From contig CM072168.1 in assembly GCA_036850595.1 (NCBI GenBank), forward strand, positions 19,149,982 to 19,213,981: 64,000 nucleotides of DNA, read 5' to 3'. Below, one piece after another: positions 10,666-22,311 of this stretch. Source of the DNA: Rhyacichthys aspro (lineage: Eukaryota > Chordata > Actinopteri > Gobiiformes > Rhyacichthyidae). Numbering within the stretch: position 1 is the first letter of the stretch; each line of letters begins with the position of its first letter. The notes under the pieces were generated by a model that saw only the letters and a program-made list of their open reading frames with translations, was not told where the DNA came from and made no database searches. The position numbers and the translations under genes were made by a program.

Positions 10666-12055
10666 ATTTGAGAGTAATTGTAACCCCTGTTAAATTCATA
10701 TTCACATAACACTGATAATGTGTATTTGTTATAACAATAGCACTGTATAGCGCTGTTTCTCTTTGTTAAAAGACGTCTCCAGCAACAGAACAACCACTTT
10801 CTCTGTTTTGCCGGTGGCCATTGTTCCAGCTCCAGAGTGTGTTCTTTTGTCCTTGTGAAGAAGGTACAGAGTTCATTACTGCAAACTCAACCGCAAATTA
10901 TTTTCTGCCAATTTCCATAAAGCTCCTAAACAATGTTCCTTAAAAACTGCTGGCACTGTGCAGTTGCAGTGGTTACTGGTGTGTGATTATCTAGATGTGT
11001 GCAATAGGGATAAATGCACTGACGGTATAAAGGGCTGGACATAGCAAGCCCGCTTCTGGGTCTGGGTCCAGAAGGTCCAGTTACCTGTCTCCATCTGCTC
11101 CTCTTCTGGTCCTCTCTGCTCACTGCTGTTGTTTTTAATCTGGGTCTTTTTATCCTTTCTTCCTGTTTAATGACACCTACATGACATGTATTTATTCACT
11201 GATGCACTTAATGCAGATTGATGTATTTGTTTGTATTGTCTTCCTTCTTGTCTAATTCTTTCTGATAAATCACCAAGACAAATTCTAATCATTGCTCTCA
11301 TTTAAATGGCAATAAACAATTGAATCTTGAATCTAATAAAATTCTAAAAAATAAATCCGTTACAAGTGTTTTTTTTCCACTGGTATTTCCTTACAACATG
11401 CTGTTAGGTGACTTATCAGTTTTCCTGAAATGCAAGACAGAAACATTTTTTTTTTTCTGTTTAAACACAATTCCTTTATTAAACAAAAAGCTTTCCACTC
11501 ATTCCAAAAACACATTCTCAATAAAAGACAAGATTTGACATTTTTAGGCTCCTGTTATGCAAAAAGATATCACAAATACTACATTTATTGCTCAGCTTTA
11601 TTAGTCTAAAATGCAGTTATTAATGTCACCCTTTTAAAAACACAATCTAAAAGTAATGTGCACAATAAAATCACCAATTCTCAAATTCTTGCTCAATAGT
11701 AGACAAGATTTTACATTTTTACACTTCTATTATGCAAAAAGATAGCAGAGCTCAATATAATATATAATACTACATTTATTGCTCACCCCATTAGTCTAAA
11801 ATGATATTAATTTTACTCTTTTAGAAACACAATGTAAAAGTAATATGCAGTACAGTGCAGTATAATCACCAATCTCACTTCTTCTTGTAAGTTTTCTTAC
11901 TCTCATTCAGGACAAAATATTGACAGAGGAAAAGTGGTGAAAAAAGAATGAATATCACAGTCGACTTGAGTCGAACTAAAGGTTAAGGTCATACAGAGGT
12001 CGACCTGTGTTATTCCTTTATACATCAGAGCAGACATGTTTTTTTCGGTTTCTTC
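10666..12055. other. Repeat-rich 3' flank of gene 3
   Basis: A stretch ending near 11336 with CAATAAACAATTGAATCTTGAATC looks like the 3' end of a LINE with a short tandem tail. Two similar sub-blocks (11460-11640 and 11690-11850) share AGACAAGATTT...CATTT, TTATGCAAAAAGATA and ATTTATTGCTCA, an apparent internal tandem duplication. TTTATT at 11775-11780 is a possible minus-strand polyadenylation signal for gene 3. Confidence 0.4.
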
Positions 12056-15000
12056 TCATTTAGTTGGTGTCACGCTCCATTTCAGCTGAAAATCAGCCCC
12101 AGTGTTGTGTCTCTCAAGACGTTCTTTAAGCTAAAGGAAAGTAGAAATATACAGTGTATTGTAATAAATCAGACAGAGGTCAGTTTACAAAGTACTCGCA
12201 GGAAACTTACCTGTTTTAAAATCTGGTCGATGACTGCAGGATCAGTGAGGTCAGCACCACTCTGGAGATTTATCTTTATATTTGAAGTTGATGATCTCTT
12301 TTTCTCTGAACAGAAAATGTATGAGAAAATATGATTTGGTTTAAACATGGTTTAAACATGGTAAGACCAGACAGTCTGCAGTGGAAACATACGTCCTGTG
12401 ACACAGATTTATGAACGTAGACCACATGAACTTTAAAAACACACAACAGATGTTTAACAAGAGCTCAAATACTTACTTTAGACAAACATGTTTGATCATG
12501 TTCTCACAAAAAACTAAAATCTAAACACATTCATCAAAATCATAATCTCTAGTCGTTGCTTCATTGTTTCATTGTTTGACCTTAAATATATATTTTACTC
12601 TCCAGCCTGTTGAAGCACTCACTCTATCGTCTCTTTGTTATAGAGGTTTTTGTATTTTATTACGCCCCCTGGAGGTGGAAAATATAAAAACATCAGAATC
12701 CGGATCAGTCACTTTTTGCAGTGAAAATGACTGAGATTTTCTGAAAAGAGTGAAGGAAATGGAGAAGCTAAGTGTTAAATCAGTCAATGAGACTGGGTAA
12801 GACATAACTTTGAACCCATTAACGACAGCAGCCCTGTTTCTAACGCAGCAGAACGACTCTTTGAGCGTCCTGTAACTTTTACAAAGACCTAACACTGATC
12901 TTGAGAGTCTGGAGCAGGGCAGAGATGAGTAAAGAGAGGACTGTGTCGCTGTGGGAGGGGTTCACATGTGGCCGGTGTGACCTCTGACCCCCGCCCCTCA
13001 CTCACACTGGACCCACTGCACGACTGTGGTTGAATGTAGTTTCTCTGTTAACCTCTGACCCACCTGTGTCTCTTACAGTGTCAGGTGTGAGCTCTGAGCA
13101 GCTGATACATGCACCTTTTTAGTCTGTTTTAATATTTATTTTGGGATCAGACTTTATCTCAACAAGTCAAGTATAAGGCTTGCTGTGTAGGTACTATCAA
13201 GGAGCACAGGAGTACTGTACAAACTGGTAAAAAACACATTAATATAAACAAGTTTTATTAGTGAGTTAGTATTATTCCAATGGGTTGGACTTGAATTTAT
13301 AAATTTGTTCTAAGCCCTGTGGTCTGAGGCCAGTAAAATGATAAACTGTACCCATAATTCACCTTCACCAACGGTGAATGGATCTAGTGAAGGACGACAT
13401 GAAGATAGTTGAGAGAAGAAGATGCAGGGGATAGGGCTAAATGAAGGCAGATGTTTTGCTGTGGAGAGCCCTGATGGTAAAAGCCTGAAGGAAAGAATTC
13501 ACCTTAAACTGTAGCAGCTACTCTGTTAAAAATTTCTGGGGAAGGACTCCAAATATCCAAACAAACAAGAAAAAGTAACTTTAGTTTTGCTACTTATTGC
13601 TTTTTATTTCACCTACAAGTGTACACAAGTGTTTAGACGAGTGACTAGTAAATCTGTATTAATGAGCTTCAAATGTTGACCAAACAGCTGGCCCCTCTGT
13701 ATAAAAGAGTGGCCCCTACCCATTTTTGGTTTCCTATAGCATGGATTAAATAGTTTCTTCATACTTCAGTTGTTACCTCTGTAACAGATGAATGGCCTCA
13801 GATTTGCGCAGGTCGAATCATACCAAACACGGCCTGTATTCTGGACGGCACAGGACTCATAATCCGGTTCCGCTGGTCCCCACTTTCTGAAGTTGCTGTT
13901 GCTGTTGTCGGACCACCTCCACGGGTCACGGTACAGGCCGATCCAAGCAGTGATTGTGTCTCCCATAACATCAAGAACTGCTTGGTTTTCAGCTGAGTTT
14001 TCGATCATGGCCAGGTCCAGATAGTGTAGTCTGCAGTAGGTCTGAGACTTAGCCCAACTCAGTGAAGTGTTAACAAGAACAAACACCTTTGCACCTGATT
14101 GAACTGAAAATAGAAATAATGAAAATAACTTTAGATTCTCATGTGACTTTCCTACAGTTGAACTGAAACAACAGTCACTGTTTCTAAACTAAAAGTGCAT
14201 TTGTTCAATGATAAATGAAAAGTCTTGTTAACAATAGTTTCAAAATGCCACCAAAATGTTAATCTGTTGTTATTGTTCCACGGCGCTGTAGGTCACTCAG
14301 AGATTAACACTGAGTCCACCTGAAATTTAATACTTAGATGTTGATGAATCCATATTTAACATTAGTGCTCATTTAAAATTGCTGATTTTGCTCTGATTTA
14401 ATGAAGTCTTACCTGTGTAACAAACAAAATATTCTTTTTTTGTGCATAAGTAGTCGATCCATGTCTGATTTTGCATAAAGACACATGTTTCTCCTACATC
14501 GTTACTATCCGGTTCACCTTCAGCCCAGTTTTGGTATTGACTGGTGCTCGTTGTCCCAGTGGCAGACCACCTCCAGGAGTTAGGGTCAGAGGTCATGACC
14601 CCTCTCCAGGACGCAGGGTCATCAAACAGACCGATCCAGGCCATACTATTAGGTACATTTGTCCTGTTCAGGTCGTCTGCACTTTCAAATGTGGCCAGGT
14701 CGGTGTATTTATCTCTGCAGTACTGTTGAGCATCAGTCCAGTTCATTTTTATGGATATGTAGTAGTAGTCCTTGATTCTGCAGCGAACAAATGGGACGAG
14801 GATAAATCCTGGAAAGATTGATGAAGGATATTTTGTTAGCTTTACATTTGTTTTGCAGTTTATGTAATACTTATTCTACAAATATTACTACAGGGTTGTC
14901 TTTTATACAGCGTCTAATGTGTTGAGTCTCTTCAGAGGCTCATGTTACAGTTAAACTGGATAATTACAATAATCAGGAGCAGGGTTTACAGGAGCCATTT

Positions 15001-15378
15001 GACACAGACACATGTCCCAGTCTCATCCAACGTCATCTCAGAACCATTACCACGCTTCTTCCTCCATCATCACTTGATTCTGATCATATTTCAGTTCATT
15101 AAACATGTCAACTCCACAAAGTTGAGGCATGGTCCTTGCTGGTGAAACCCTTTCTGCTGAAAGTCTTAGTTTTTAACTTTTAGATTATTACAAATGTATT
15201 GTAGCAATCATAATAATTCGTATAAATACATAATGTATATACTATAATACAACTTAATAAGCTTCCATTGATTTTTGGTAAATCTAATGAAACTATCCTT
15301 GTTGTACTTTAACAGAATAACAAAACAGTCTTGGATCTTACCATAGAGCAAGAAAATCAAAAGCACTTTATCATCCAT
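12056..15378 (-). CDS. Gene 3: secreted tandem C-type lectin on the minus strand
   Basis: Exons in transcription order: 15378-15342, 14808-14413, 14103-13777, 12305-12211, 12130-12056 (930 nt, 309 aa). The leader is MDDKVLLIFLLYG, then FILVPFVRC. An upstream in-frame ATG at 15387 would add MSD; the inner ATG has the better context and matches the paralogues. CTLD1 keeps four cysteines, WIGLFDDP and WRWS, but has EPD and WID. CTLD2 has EPD and WYD. Both departures from EPN/WND make mannose binding doubtful. The tail is LQSGADLTDPAV then FQLKWSVTPTK with a stop directly after, 11 residues shorter than gene 1. All borders are GT/AG with phases 1,1,1,0. The gene faces away from gene 4. The right copy (gene 3') differs at a few residues only. 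Confidence 0.88.
13375..13480 (+). repeat. Fragment of a common fish retroelement 3' end, in intron 3 of gene 3
   Basis: The stretch AGAAGATGCAGGGGATAGGG followed by GGCAGATGTTTTGCTGTGG resembles the 3' end of an abundant fish LINE in which a GGCAGATGATCCGCTGTGG-like motif precedes the tail. The match is from memory and the fragment is short. It is also present at about 55280-55385. Confidence 0.35.
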
Positions 15379-16072
15379 GTCTGACATCCTGTGAAATAAA
15401 ATATATATATTTAAGGTCAGTTGTCTGTCAGAACTAATAAATAAGAAGATAAATAAAGTACTCAAGATAAACATAATCAAAATAGACATATCTGAAATAT
15501 ATAATACTATGAGAGTGATAATTGCATCAAATTCTTCTGATTAAACTTTTGTCAGACGTACTTACAACAGGACAAAGTAGAGCTGTTTCTTCTTCCTCCA
15601 AACAGGAGCGCAATGTTTTCAATTAAACTATAGTGTAGAGTATTTAATAGTGTTTCGCTCAGTGAGCACTCAACTAACTCAGATAAATCTGCCGTACATG
15701 TAGTTTTTAAATCACATCCAGATGCAATATGCAAACATGGGAAAATGTTATACAAATAAGAGAAGGTTTAGCATGTCATCTTGTGCCTCCACAAACAGTA
15801 TGTAGAGTGTATGAAGAGATACTACAAACAGGAGTGGCTTTTTGACTCCAGTTCAATGTAGTGAGAGAGAAACAACACCAGAGAATGAAGGAATGTCACA
15901 GACTCACAAAGAGATAAAGACTAACAACAGAAGTGTGGAGTCTATGTTTTAAATGATGCATTAAAATAAATCTATAATCTCTGTTGATCATAACGCTGAT
16001 GATAAAACCCATTTTGAGCACAATTAATGTGTTTAAACCTAAGTTACAATATCATTTTAAAGTATCACTAGT
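15379..16072. other. Upstream flank of gene 3, no gene seen
   Basis: AT-rich sequence upstream of the gene 3 leader exon that should contain its promoter. No confident TATA or initiator could be picked. The open frames here have no domain features. Confidence 0.4.
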
Positions 16073-16510
16073 TCACATTTGTGCCACAGTCGGCTGCTGT
16101 AACCTCGATGTAACAAACGCATGGATCAGTTTTTCAGCATCACTTTTAGATAAAATATTCCTAAATTTCTGTATGTTGCGCAGGTGAAAAAATGCAGTTT
16201 TAAAAGCTTGGTTAATGTGTGTTTTAAATGTTAAACCGTTAAATATTACACCAAGATTCCTGACAGTTGAACTCGAAGCTACACTAACACCCTCTAAATT
16301 GACTATTTGGTTTGATAATGTATCTGTTAGATTCCTGGGGCCTAGTATAATCAACTCTGTTTTTTCTGGGTTTAAAAGAAGGTAATTTAACGTCATCCAG
16401 GTCCTTATGTCTTTCACACATGCTTCTAATTTGTCCATAGGATTGATCTTATCAGGTTTAATTGAAAGATACAGCTGAGTGTCGTCGGCGTAGCAGTGAA
16501 AGAAAGCTAG
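16073..16510 (-). mobile_element. L2/Rex1-like LINE reverse transcriptase fragment
   Basis: The minus strand encodes FHCYADDTQLYLSIKP, with the YADD catalytic box at 16481-16492, then WMTLNYLLLNPEKTEL, SSTVRNLGVIF and TAFFHLRNIQKFRNIL. These are the consecutive palm and thumb motifs of L2/Rex1-type non-LTR reverse transcriptases. Both ends are truncated. The copy at 58049-58411 carries additional small deletions that shift its frame. Confidence 0.75.
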
Positions 16511-18355
16511 AACGTTTGGGTAAATCAGAGACAGAGGTCTTCAACTCTGCAGATTGGCAGGTCTTTGACCAGATCCTGAGGGTTTAAATCAGGCAGGGTT
16601 GTAGGACTCCTGAGGCAGAGGTTTTAAAAAACTGTTGTGTGACTTTGGAGGGAAGCAGTGTTTCACTAACGTTGATTCATTACTTTGCTTTGGCAGAGCT
16701 GCCCTCCTTCAAAGATTCTTTCCTTATTTTTGTGGACACAATCAGTAGGTCCAACAAATCAGATAATTGTTTGGTGAAACAGGATCTAACTTTTGTTTTC
16801 TTTTTGAAGATGATACTATCCCATGAGCTTTCTTAAACCAGCACATTCAGGTTACATTGGGACGGTGCAGGATGTCTGCCTCAGGAGAGAACCAGGGGCT
16901 TGTTTGGGATAAAAATATCTTTAACTTTTGGATTAGTCTAATTCTTGTTGAATTGAGCAGTCTTTAGGACAAAATGATCAAACTGTAAATTACTGGTATG
17001 TTAAAAGGTGATTGTCCTGTTGTTACTTGACAAATAGACAATGAGTGTAACACAAAAAAAACAACAGTATTTCATGATGGTAGATATTAATTGAATTGAA
17101 GAACCAGGTTTGCTCCTAAATAGTAGTGAGTTCTAGAGATGTTGAAATAAGGCTCACAGATTGTAACACACAAATGACTTGGAAATGTGGATTAATTATA
17201 ATATGCAAACAACAAAGGGAAACAGATTTGCAAAATTTACATTTTTTTCATCCAAGTTCTCCTAAGAACATTTGCATTGTCTTTGGCTCTTTTTCCAGGA
17301 AAACCAACCTATAGTGAGATTAAAGATATCAGGCACTTTTATATAACTACAAATATTTATTGAGCACAGTGTACACAACTTAATTTAAAAATCTAAATAT
17401 AATGAGAAATATCTAGATATCTTCATTACTACAATGTAAATATAATAAACAAATTACTAATAATGTCTAAATGTAGTTTCCTCCAATGAATTTGCTTCAT
17501 TCCACGTTCCCAAGACCACCTTGACACAGTGAGTCTTTGCTTAAAAAACTGTCCAGCTAATATTAATATCTGACTTGGTATCAGCTGGTGTTTGTTGCAC
17601 TTGTTTACTGCAAAAGCCTGCATCAGTTCCACAATGACCAACAGGATCTTGGCACTAATCCTTTTTATGAAAATGAGTGCTCCTCTAAAGAAATAATTTG
17701 AGAAACAAAACCTCTCTCAGTGAATGTTTATACATTTAACAGAGTGCACATGACTAATAAACAAGGCACTGTTCTCTCATTGTGACCAGTTCTGTAAGTG
17801 TAGTATTTATTCAGGGGCTGAATTGTTCACATTTCATGAAAATGACTTCTCCAGAAAACACTGTAGTCTGCAGTAAGACCAGCAGGTGGCACTGTTAATA
17901 CACTACAGGGATTACACACAAACATGATGCAGTGGGTATATGTCAATTTTTAATTTAATTTAAATTTCCTTCACTTTTGGCGTCTGTTTGTGTTTTAGTC
18001 CCTGTATTTTTATATGCACTCATAAAACTTTTTTTTCCAAACTCTCAACTAATTGTACTTGAATAAGATCACTGTGTCCGATCTTAAAACTAAACTGTAG
18101 ACAAGCAGCAGTAGTCCGATATTGAATGGGATTATCCAAGTGTGTTACAATTATTTACAGAAATTTAAATTACTGCTCCCACAATTGTCGTAAGAAGCTG
18201 TCATGCTGTTAAATAATCACACTAAGGCAATACTTAGAATCTTTCTTGTTGCATGTAAATGTACTGATCCACTTCTGGAAATAATAAGACAAAAGGTCAA
18301 AGGGCAGAGGTGGGTAGAGAAGCCTAAAATTTTACTCACCAAAAAAAAAAAGTTG
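16511..18355. other. Non-coding region without a recognised gene
   Basis: Low-complexity AT-rich sequence with no CTLD, RT or transposase signature. The segment AGAGGTCTTCAACTC near 16541 is also found at the start of the Rex3-like LINE at about 26747, so part of it may be an old LINE scrap. Confidence 0.4.
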
Positions 18356-18770
18356 AAAATTGGCTTAGTCCCGTTTGGCTGGAGCCTATCCCAGCAGCTT
18401 TGGGCCTTAGGTGGGGTACACCCTGGACAGTGGCCAGTTCGTTGCAGGGCTGACACTTATAGATGAACATTGACAGACAACCATTCACTCGGGATACTTT
18501 AGAGTTACCAATTGACCTAAACATGCATGTCTTTGGGCGGTGGGAGGAGGCCGGACCTGGAAAGAACCCACAGTGACACACGGAAGGACATGCAGACTCC
18601 TCACAGAAAGACCAGAGTTAGTTGATGATGTTTGAGTCAGCCACTTTATCAGCCAAGGATGTCTGAATTGACCAGAACCAGCCAAGGATTTTTGAGTCGG
18701 CCGGGATTTGAACTCACGACCTACTTGCTGTGAAGCCGGAGCGCTAACCACTTTACTACCGTTGAAATTG
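18356..18770 (-). mobile_element. tRNA-derived SINE, minus strand
   Basis: Read on the minus strand, the head contains an A-box-like TGGTTAGCGC (about 18741-18751) and a B-box-like GTTCAAATCC (18704-18713), with tRNA-like spacing. The body follows, and near the low-coordinate end it contains GCTGGGATAGGCTCCAGCC, a signature of one of the commonest fish repeats. The tail is truncated into A/T-rich sequence at about 18345. The copy is at 60256-60660, and a second family member's 3' half is at 34983-35106. Confidence 0.7.
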
Positions 18771-18899
18771 TAAGTTAATAATTTCTCTGAATTATGAGCA
18801 AATTATCACGTAATTACGAGATACTTTTATTTTAATTTTTTTTGTAGCGTAGTCTAAAAAATGTCACTTTAAACTTAACAGGCTAAAATATAAATACTG

Positions 18900-19396
18900 T
18901 CATATGAATAAAAAATAATTGTTAATAAATAATGTGTTAAAAACATCTTAAAATCACCATAAATATAGTTCATCTATCGTTTAAATATGTTTATAAATAG
19001 TTATTAGCCAAAAGTTTTTGTCATTTCGTTTAGTAAAAGGTCATTGTATTTTCCAGCAAACTTAAGAGTATATTAGAATAACATGGTCTAGTCACAGTCT
19101 GGTTTGTTTCTTGTCAATCTTTTGTTTTTACTGTAATCACATTGGATGATGTAGATCTACTGTCCAATCAGTGGTAGATGGGAGTAATCTAACGTGGAAC
19201 GAGCTGGAAACTGTTCAGTCCAAACTCTCGGCTGTAAACTGTGAAGGAGACAGAAATAATGACGCTGTTCTGGTGAAATAGTCTCAAAAAACGGAGGATG
19301 CAGAGTCTATGGGTCTTGTTGAGGACTGTTTTACGCCTGTGCTACCTGAGTATTCAATTGTATTGTATTGTTTTTTGTTCTTAGACCTGAAATGTA
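18900..19396. repeat. Dispersed repeat shared with 33191-33711
   Basis: About 0.5 kb is shared, in the same orientation, with 33191-33711, and with the duplicate at 60792-61287. Landmarks in order are TCATATGAATAAA, CTTAAAATCACCATAAATATAG, ATTGGATGATGTAGATCTAC, GAGCTGGAAACTGTTCAGTCC and TTGAGGACTGTTTTACGCC. No coding frame or terminal repeats were found, so its class is unknown. Confidence 0.75.
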
Positions 19397-21687
19397 ACTA
19401 TGAAACGGTGAAATAAAAAATGTTATTGTTGACAAACTCATTTTCTTAAGTTATGGCTGAGCCTTAAACATCACAGTCATGTCCAATACACTGTTTATAA
19501 ACTCAACTTTTACATCTTTAACATGACATTATTCCAACTACACATACATTTGTTTTCAGATATACTTACATGTACATGCACCGACTGCCTTTATGTCCTA
19601 TTATTACGTCTGTTTCTTCTGATATGAACCACTCCTGAGAGCAAACAGGAAACTGCAGTTTGCTTTATTTGTTGAGCTGCCTCTTCAACACCAACAGTAA
19701 GAGATTGAATTTGTTTATTTCAAGCCATTCTTGTTAATAGACTTATTTGTATAAACTATTGGAACATATTTACTTATCAAATGCCAATGGCTTAACTACC
19801 TATATGACTACGAACTATAAATTCTATCAGTATATTCTCTTTGTGCTTTTTGAGTACAAATGTGACTCTCTGAACATGCTCAAAAAGTCTTCAAGCCCAA
19901 TGAAAAAAACCCCTGAAAAAATCATAATACTTTAGGACATTATGAGCTCTTTGCAGAAAAATGTGAGTTTACATAAATGGTCCTCGGTAGACACACAGGG
20001 CATGTCAAGGAAAACAAACTATTATATTAGTTTCTCACAACACATGGGATCAATGAGGTCTACGGGGGCCACGGCCTTTCAACAACTGGACGGCGGCCAT
20101 TTTAACTCAAACATGAGATGGCCATATGTAATAGACCTTATATTGTTTTTAGATATCTCCTCCTTTGATTTCAAAGCACCAAAAAGTTATGAATTACTTT
20201 GTAGATGTGTTTGGAGTGTGGCTGTTACAAGTCCATTGTTTGGGTTTATAACTTGCTCTGTACATATATTTACATTGCAGTGAAAACTACACTTTAAAGC
20301 CCCAATTGTTGAAGGAGGAGGGTCTTTATCAATGTTTCTGTTTATACATTGCATTTATTAAAACAGCTAAGATCCTCTTGGCTGATTCTTTTTATTTTAT
20401 GCCTTTATATTAAGCAAAGGAAATGGACACTTTTATTCTACTCTAAAAACACCAGAACAATATTCTGACATGTATTTTGGGGTCAACACAGGTCACAGAG
20501 ATGTGGAGAGTGGTATGAAGCCAGTCACTTTACATAGAACAGCACAAGGTGGCATTAGTCCTTATTTGTATAGTACGTCAAGTCCTTTGATTAAATCTGC
20601 CTTAATTTGCAAAAACAAAATGTTGATTTAAAATTGTGTTTCTTTAAATACTGTGAATACTGAATTTGGATCCGTGACAAAAGCAGGTGCAATGATCCCA
20701 ATCCACTGCTTGGAGTGAATCTTTAAATGCAGGATTTGGGAAGAATGAACTGAGTTTGAGTGATTGTTGTGATTGATTCCAGTCATTTGAAACAGTAAAC
20801 TGGAACTAGAAGCAACCAAAGGAAGTATGTGCTTCAGGGATGAACCTGCGGCTAGAATTATGGATATAGAGTAATGAGCGTAAATATGCTGGTGTTTTAC
20901 CAACAAGGGTTTTGTAAATGAAGAGGTCCCAGTGGGTGTGTGTTTGGGAGTGGAGTGAGGCTGCAGTGGTGGGCGTTAAAGGAAGCTCCAGTCACAAAAC
21001 GGAGAGCAGAGTCGTAAATGACGTGGAACTGTCATTTTGAGCTAAGTTGTTTTGCAGAGTGGGTTAATGAGGATTTATTACGGCAGAGAAAACCTAAGTG
21101 TTAATGTGTGATTTAAATGAGAACAGGTTGAGATACTAAGAGTTAACACAATCTATCACTGTTCCATCTAAAGAGGAAAGTGTTAAAGGGCAGTGGATTT
21201 GTGACAAGTTTCTACTGAAGAAATTTAGTACTGATCATGCATTTAGTTTTATTTGTATTTAGTAGAAAACAGTTTGGAGAATGTGTATTTAACTCTATTG
21301 AAGCTATTATAAGGTATTATGTGATTCATAATGACATCTCCACCTTTTTTTTTTATTTTTTTTTTACACATTTTACCTATAAGTTTACAAGTTGTGCCTT
21401 TAAATCTCAAATGGTGTAACCATAGAATTATTAAGTGTTAACAGATTAAGATCAATAGGCATTTAGTCTTCAGAACCAGAATCAGAATCAGAATCATTTA
21501 TTAATGGCCACACAAGTTGGTGAATGCACTTTTAGTCAAATGAGATGTAACTTCAACCTGTTTGTGTTTGAGTGGAGTCAGTGTGTGTTTGTGGTGGGTT
21601 TTCAGCACCACCTGCTGGTGTGGCTGCATATTACAGTAGAATGGAACATGAGATTTAAATTACAGCACTGTTTAAAGTAAAGGAGAG
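19397..21687. other. Non-coding region without a recognised gene
   Basis: An open frame at 19942-20283 lies in sequence resembling a common fish repeat (GGGGCCACGGCCTTTCAACA and GGACGGCGGCCATTTTAACT) and shows no domain. A short AGAATC tandem tract lies at about 21475-21497, of the kind seen at LINE tails. Nothing else is recognised. Confidence 0.4.
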
Positions 21688-21689
21688 TA

Positions 21690-22309
21690 CCGTATTTTCC
21701 GGACTATAAGCCGCTACTTTTTGAACCATGCGGCTTATACAGAGATGCGGCTTTTCTATGAATTTTTCTTCAGCCCTCAGGGGCGCTCTAGCAGGAAGTG
21801 CAAAACGAGGCAGCGGTAGTCAGTACAAACAAAGCACCAGTTTTCATTCTTAGCACATGCAACCCAAGACACAACAGCAAAATACGGTAATATTTTTACA
21901 CCCTCTCGCGACTTTAATAGTTGCGCAGTTGCGCTTTAACAGTGCGCAGGAAGAAAAAGTGACAGTGGTTTGGTGTTCAGTGGTTTCAGTACGCAGGAGG
22001 AAGAAAAATAAAGCAGCTTGGTTTTAGTGCACAGGAGGAAGATGAATAAAACCATCAATGACTTTTCTGTTTTGTTTGATCAGCACTTTTACTGCCGCGT
22101 TACAGGCACTGTTCGGAAACAATCAGTTCAGGTATATGAATAAACACTTATGGTACAAAATCTTTCTATGTAAATATCTTATTTCTCAGCCTGGATATCG
22201 GCGGCTTATAGCTCGGTGCGGCTTATATGTGACAAAAAATATATATTTATATTAAATTTTAGTGGGTGCGGCTTATATTTAGGTGCGCTCTATAGTCCGG
22301 AAAATACGG
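21690..22309. mobile_element. 620-bp TA-flanked DNA transposon with strong terminal inverted repeats
   Basis: The element starts CCGTATTTTCCGGACTATA and ends with the exact reverse complement TATAGTCCGGAAAATACGG, flanked by TA at 21688-21689 and 22310-22311. GCGGCTTAT-type motifs recur near both ends, extending the inverted repeats. No transposase frame is present, so it is non-autonomous. The TA target suggests the Tc1/mariner superfamily. The right copy begins at 63580 and runs off the window. Confidence 0.82.
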
Positions 22310-22311
22310 TA

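Larger units (their letters stand above)
820..22109. repeat. Left copy of a >21-kb segmental duplication
   Basis: This interval is repeated in the same order and orientation at 42674-64000. It carries gene 1, pseudogene 2, the solo LTR, the R4-like LINE, the Tc1-like remnant, gene 3, the L2-like fragment, the SINE and the start of a TA-flanked transposon. The offset drifts between about 41,854 and 41,916 through small indels. Identity is very high overall, but visibly lower around gene 1 than around gene 2. The right copy runs off the window, so the true length is unknown. Confidence 0.93.

Noticed and set aside
15208..15489. Minus-strand hydrophobic open frame overlapping the gene 3 leader exon
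   Set aside because: It runs across the true leader exon in another frame, and its hydrophobicity reflects AT-rich sequence.
16541..16660. A second Rex3-like element at the AGAGGTCTTCAACTC motif
   Set aside because: Only a short match to the LINE start is visible and no RT motif follows; it is too weak to annotate separately.
18704..18751. tRNA gene on the minus strand
   Set aside because: A- and B-box-like motifs are present but cloverleaf stems are not convincing, and the sequence continues into SINE body; treated as a SINE head.
19942..20283. Plus-strand open frame of 113 codons
   Set aside because: It lies in repeat-like sequence, has no domain, and its duplicate at 61833 is shortened by a one-base indel with no sign of constraint.
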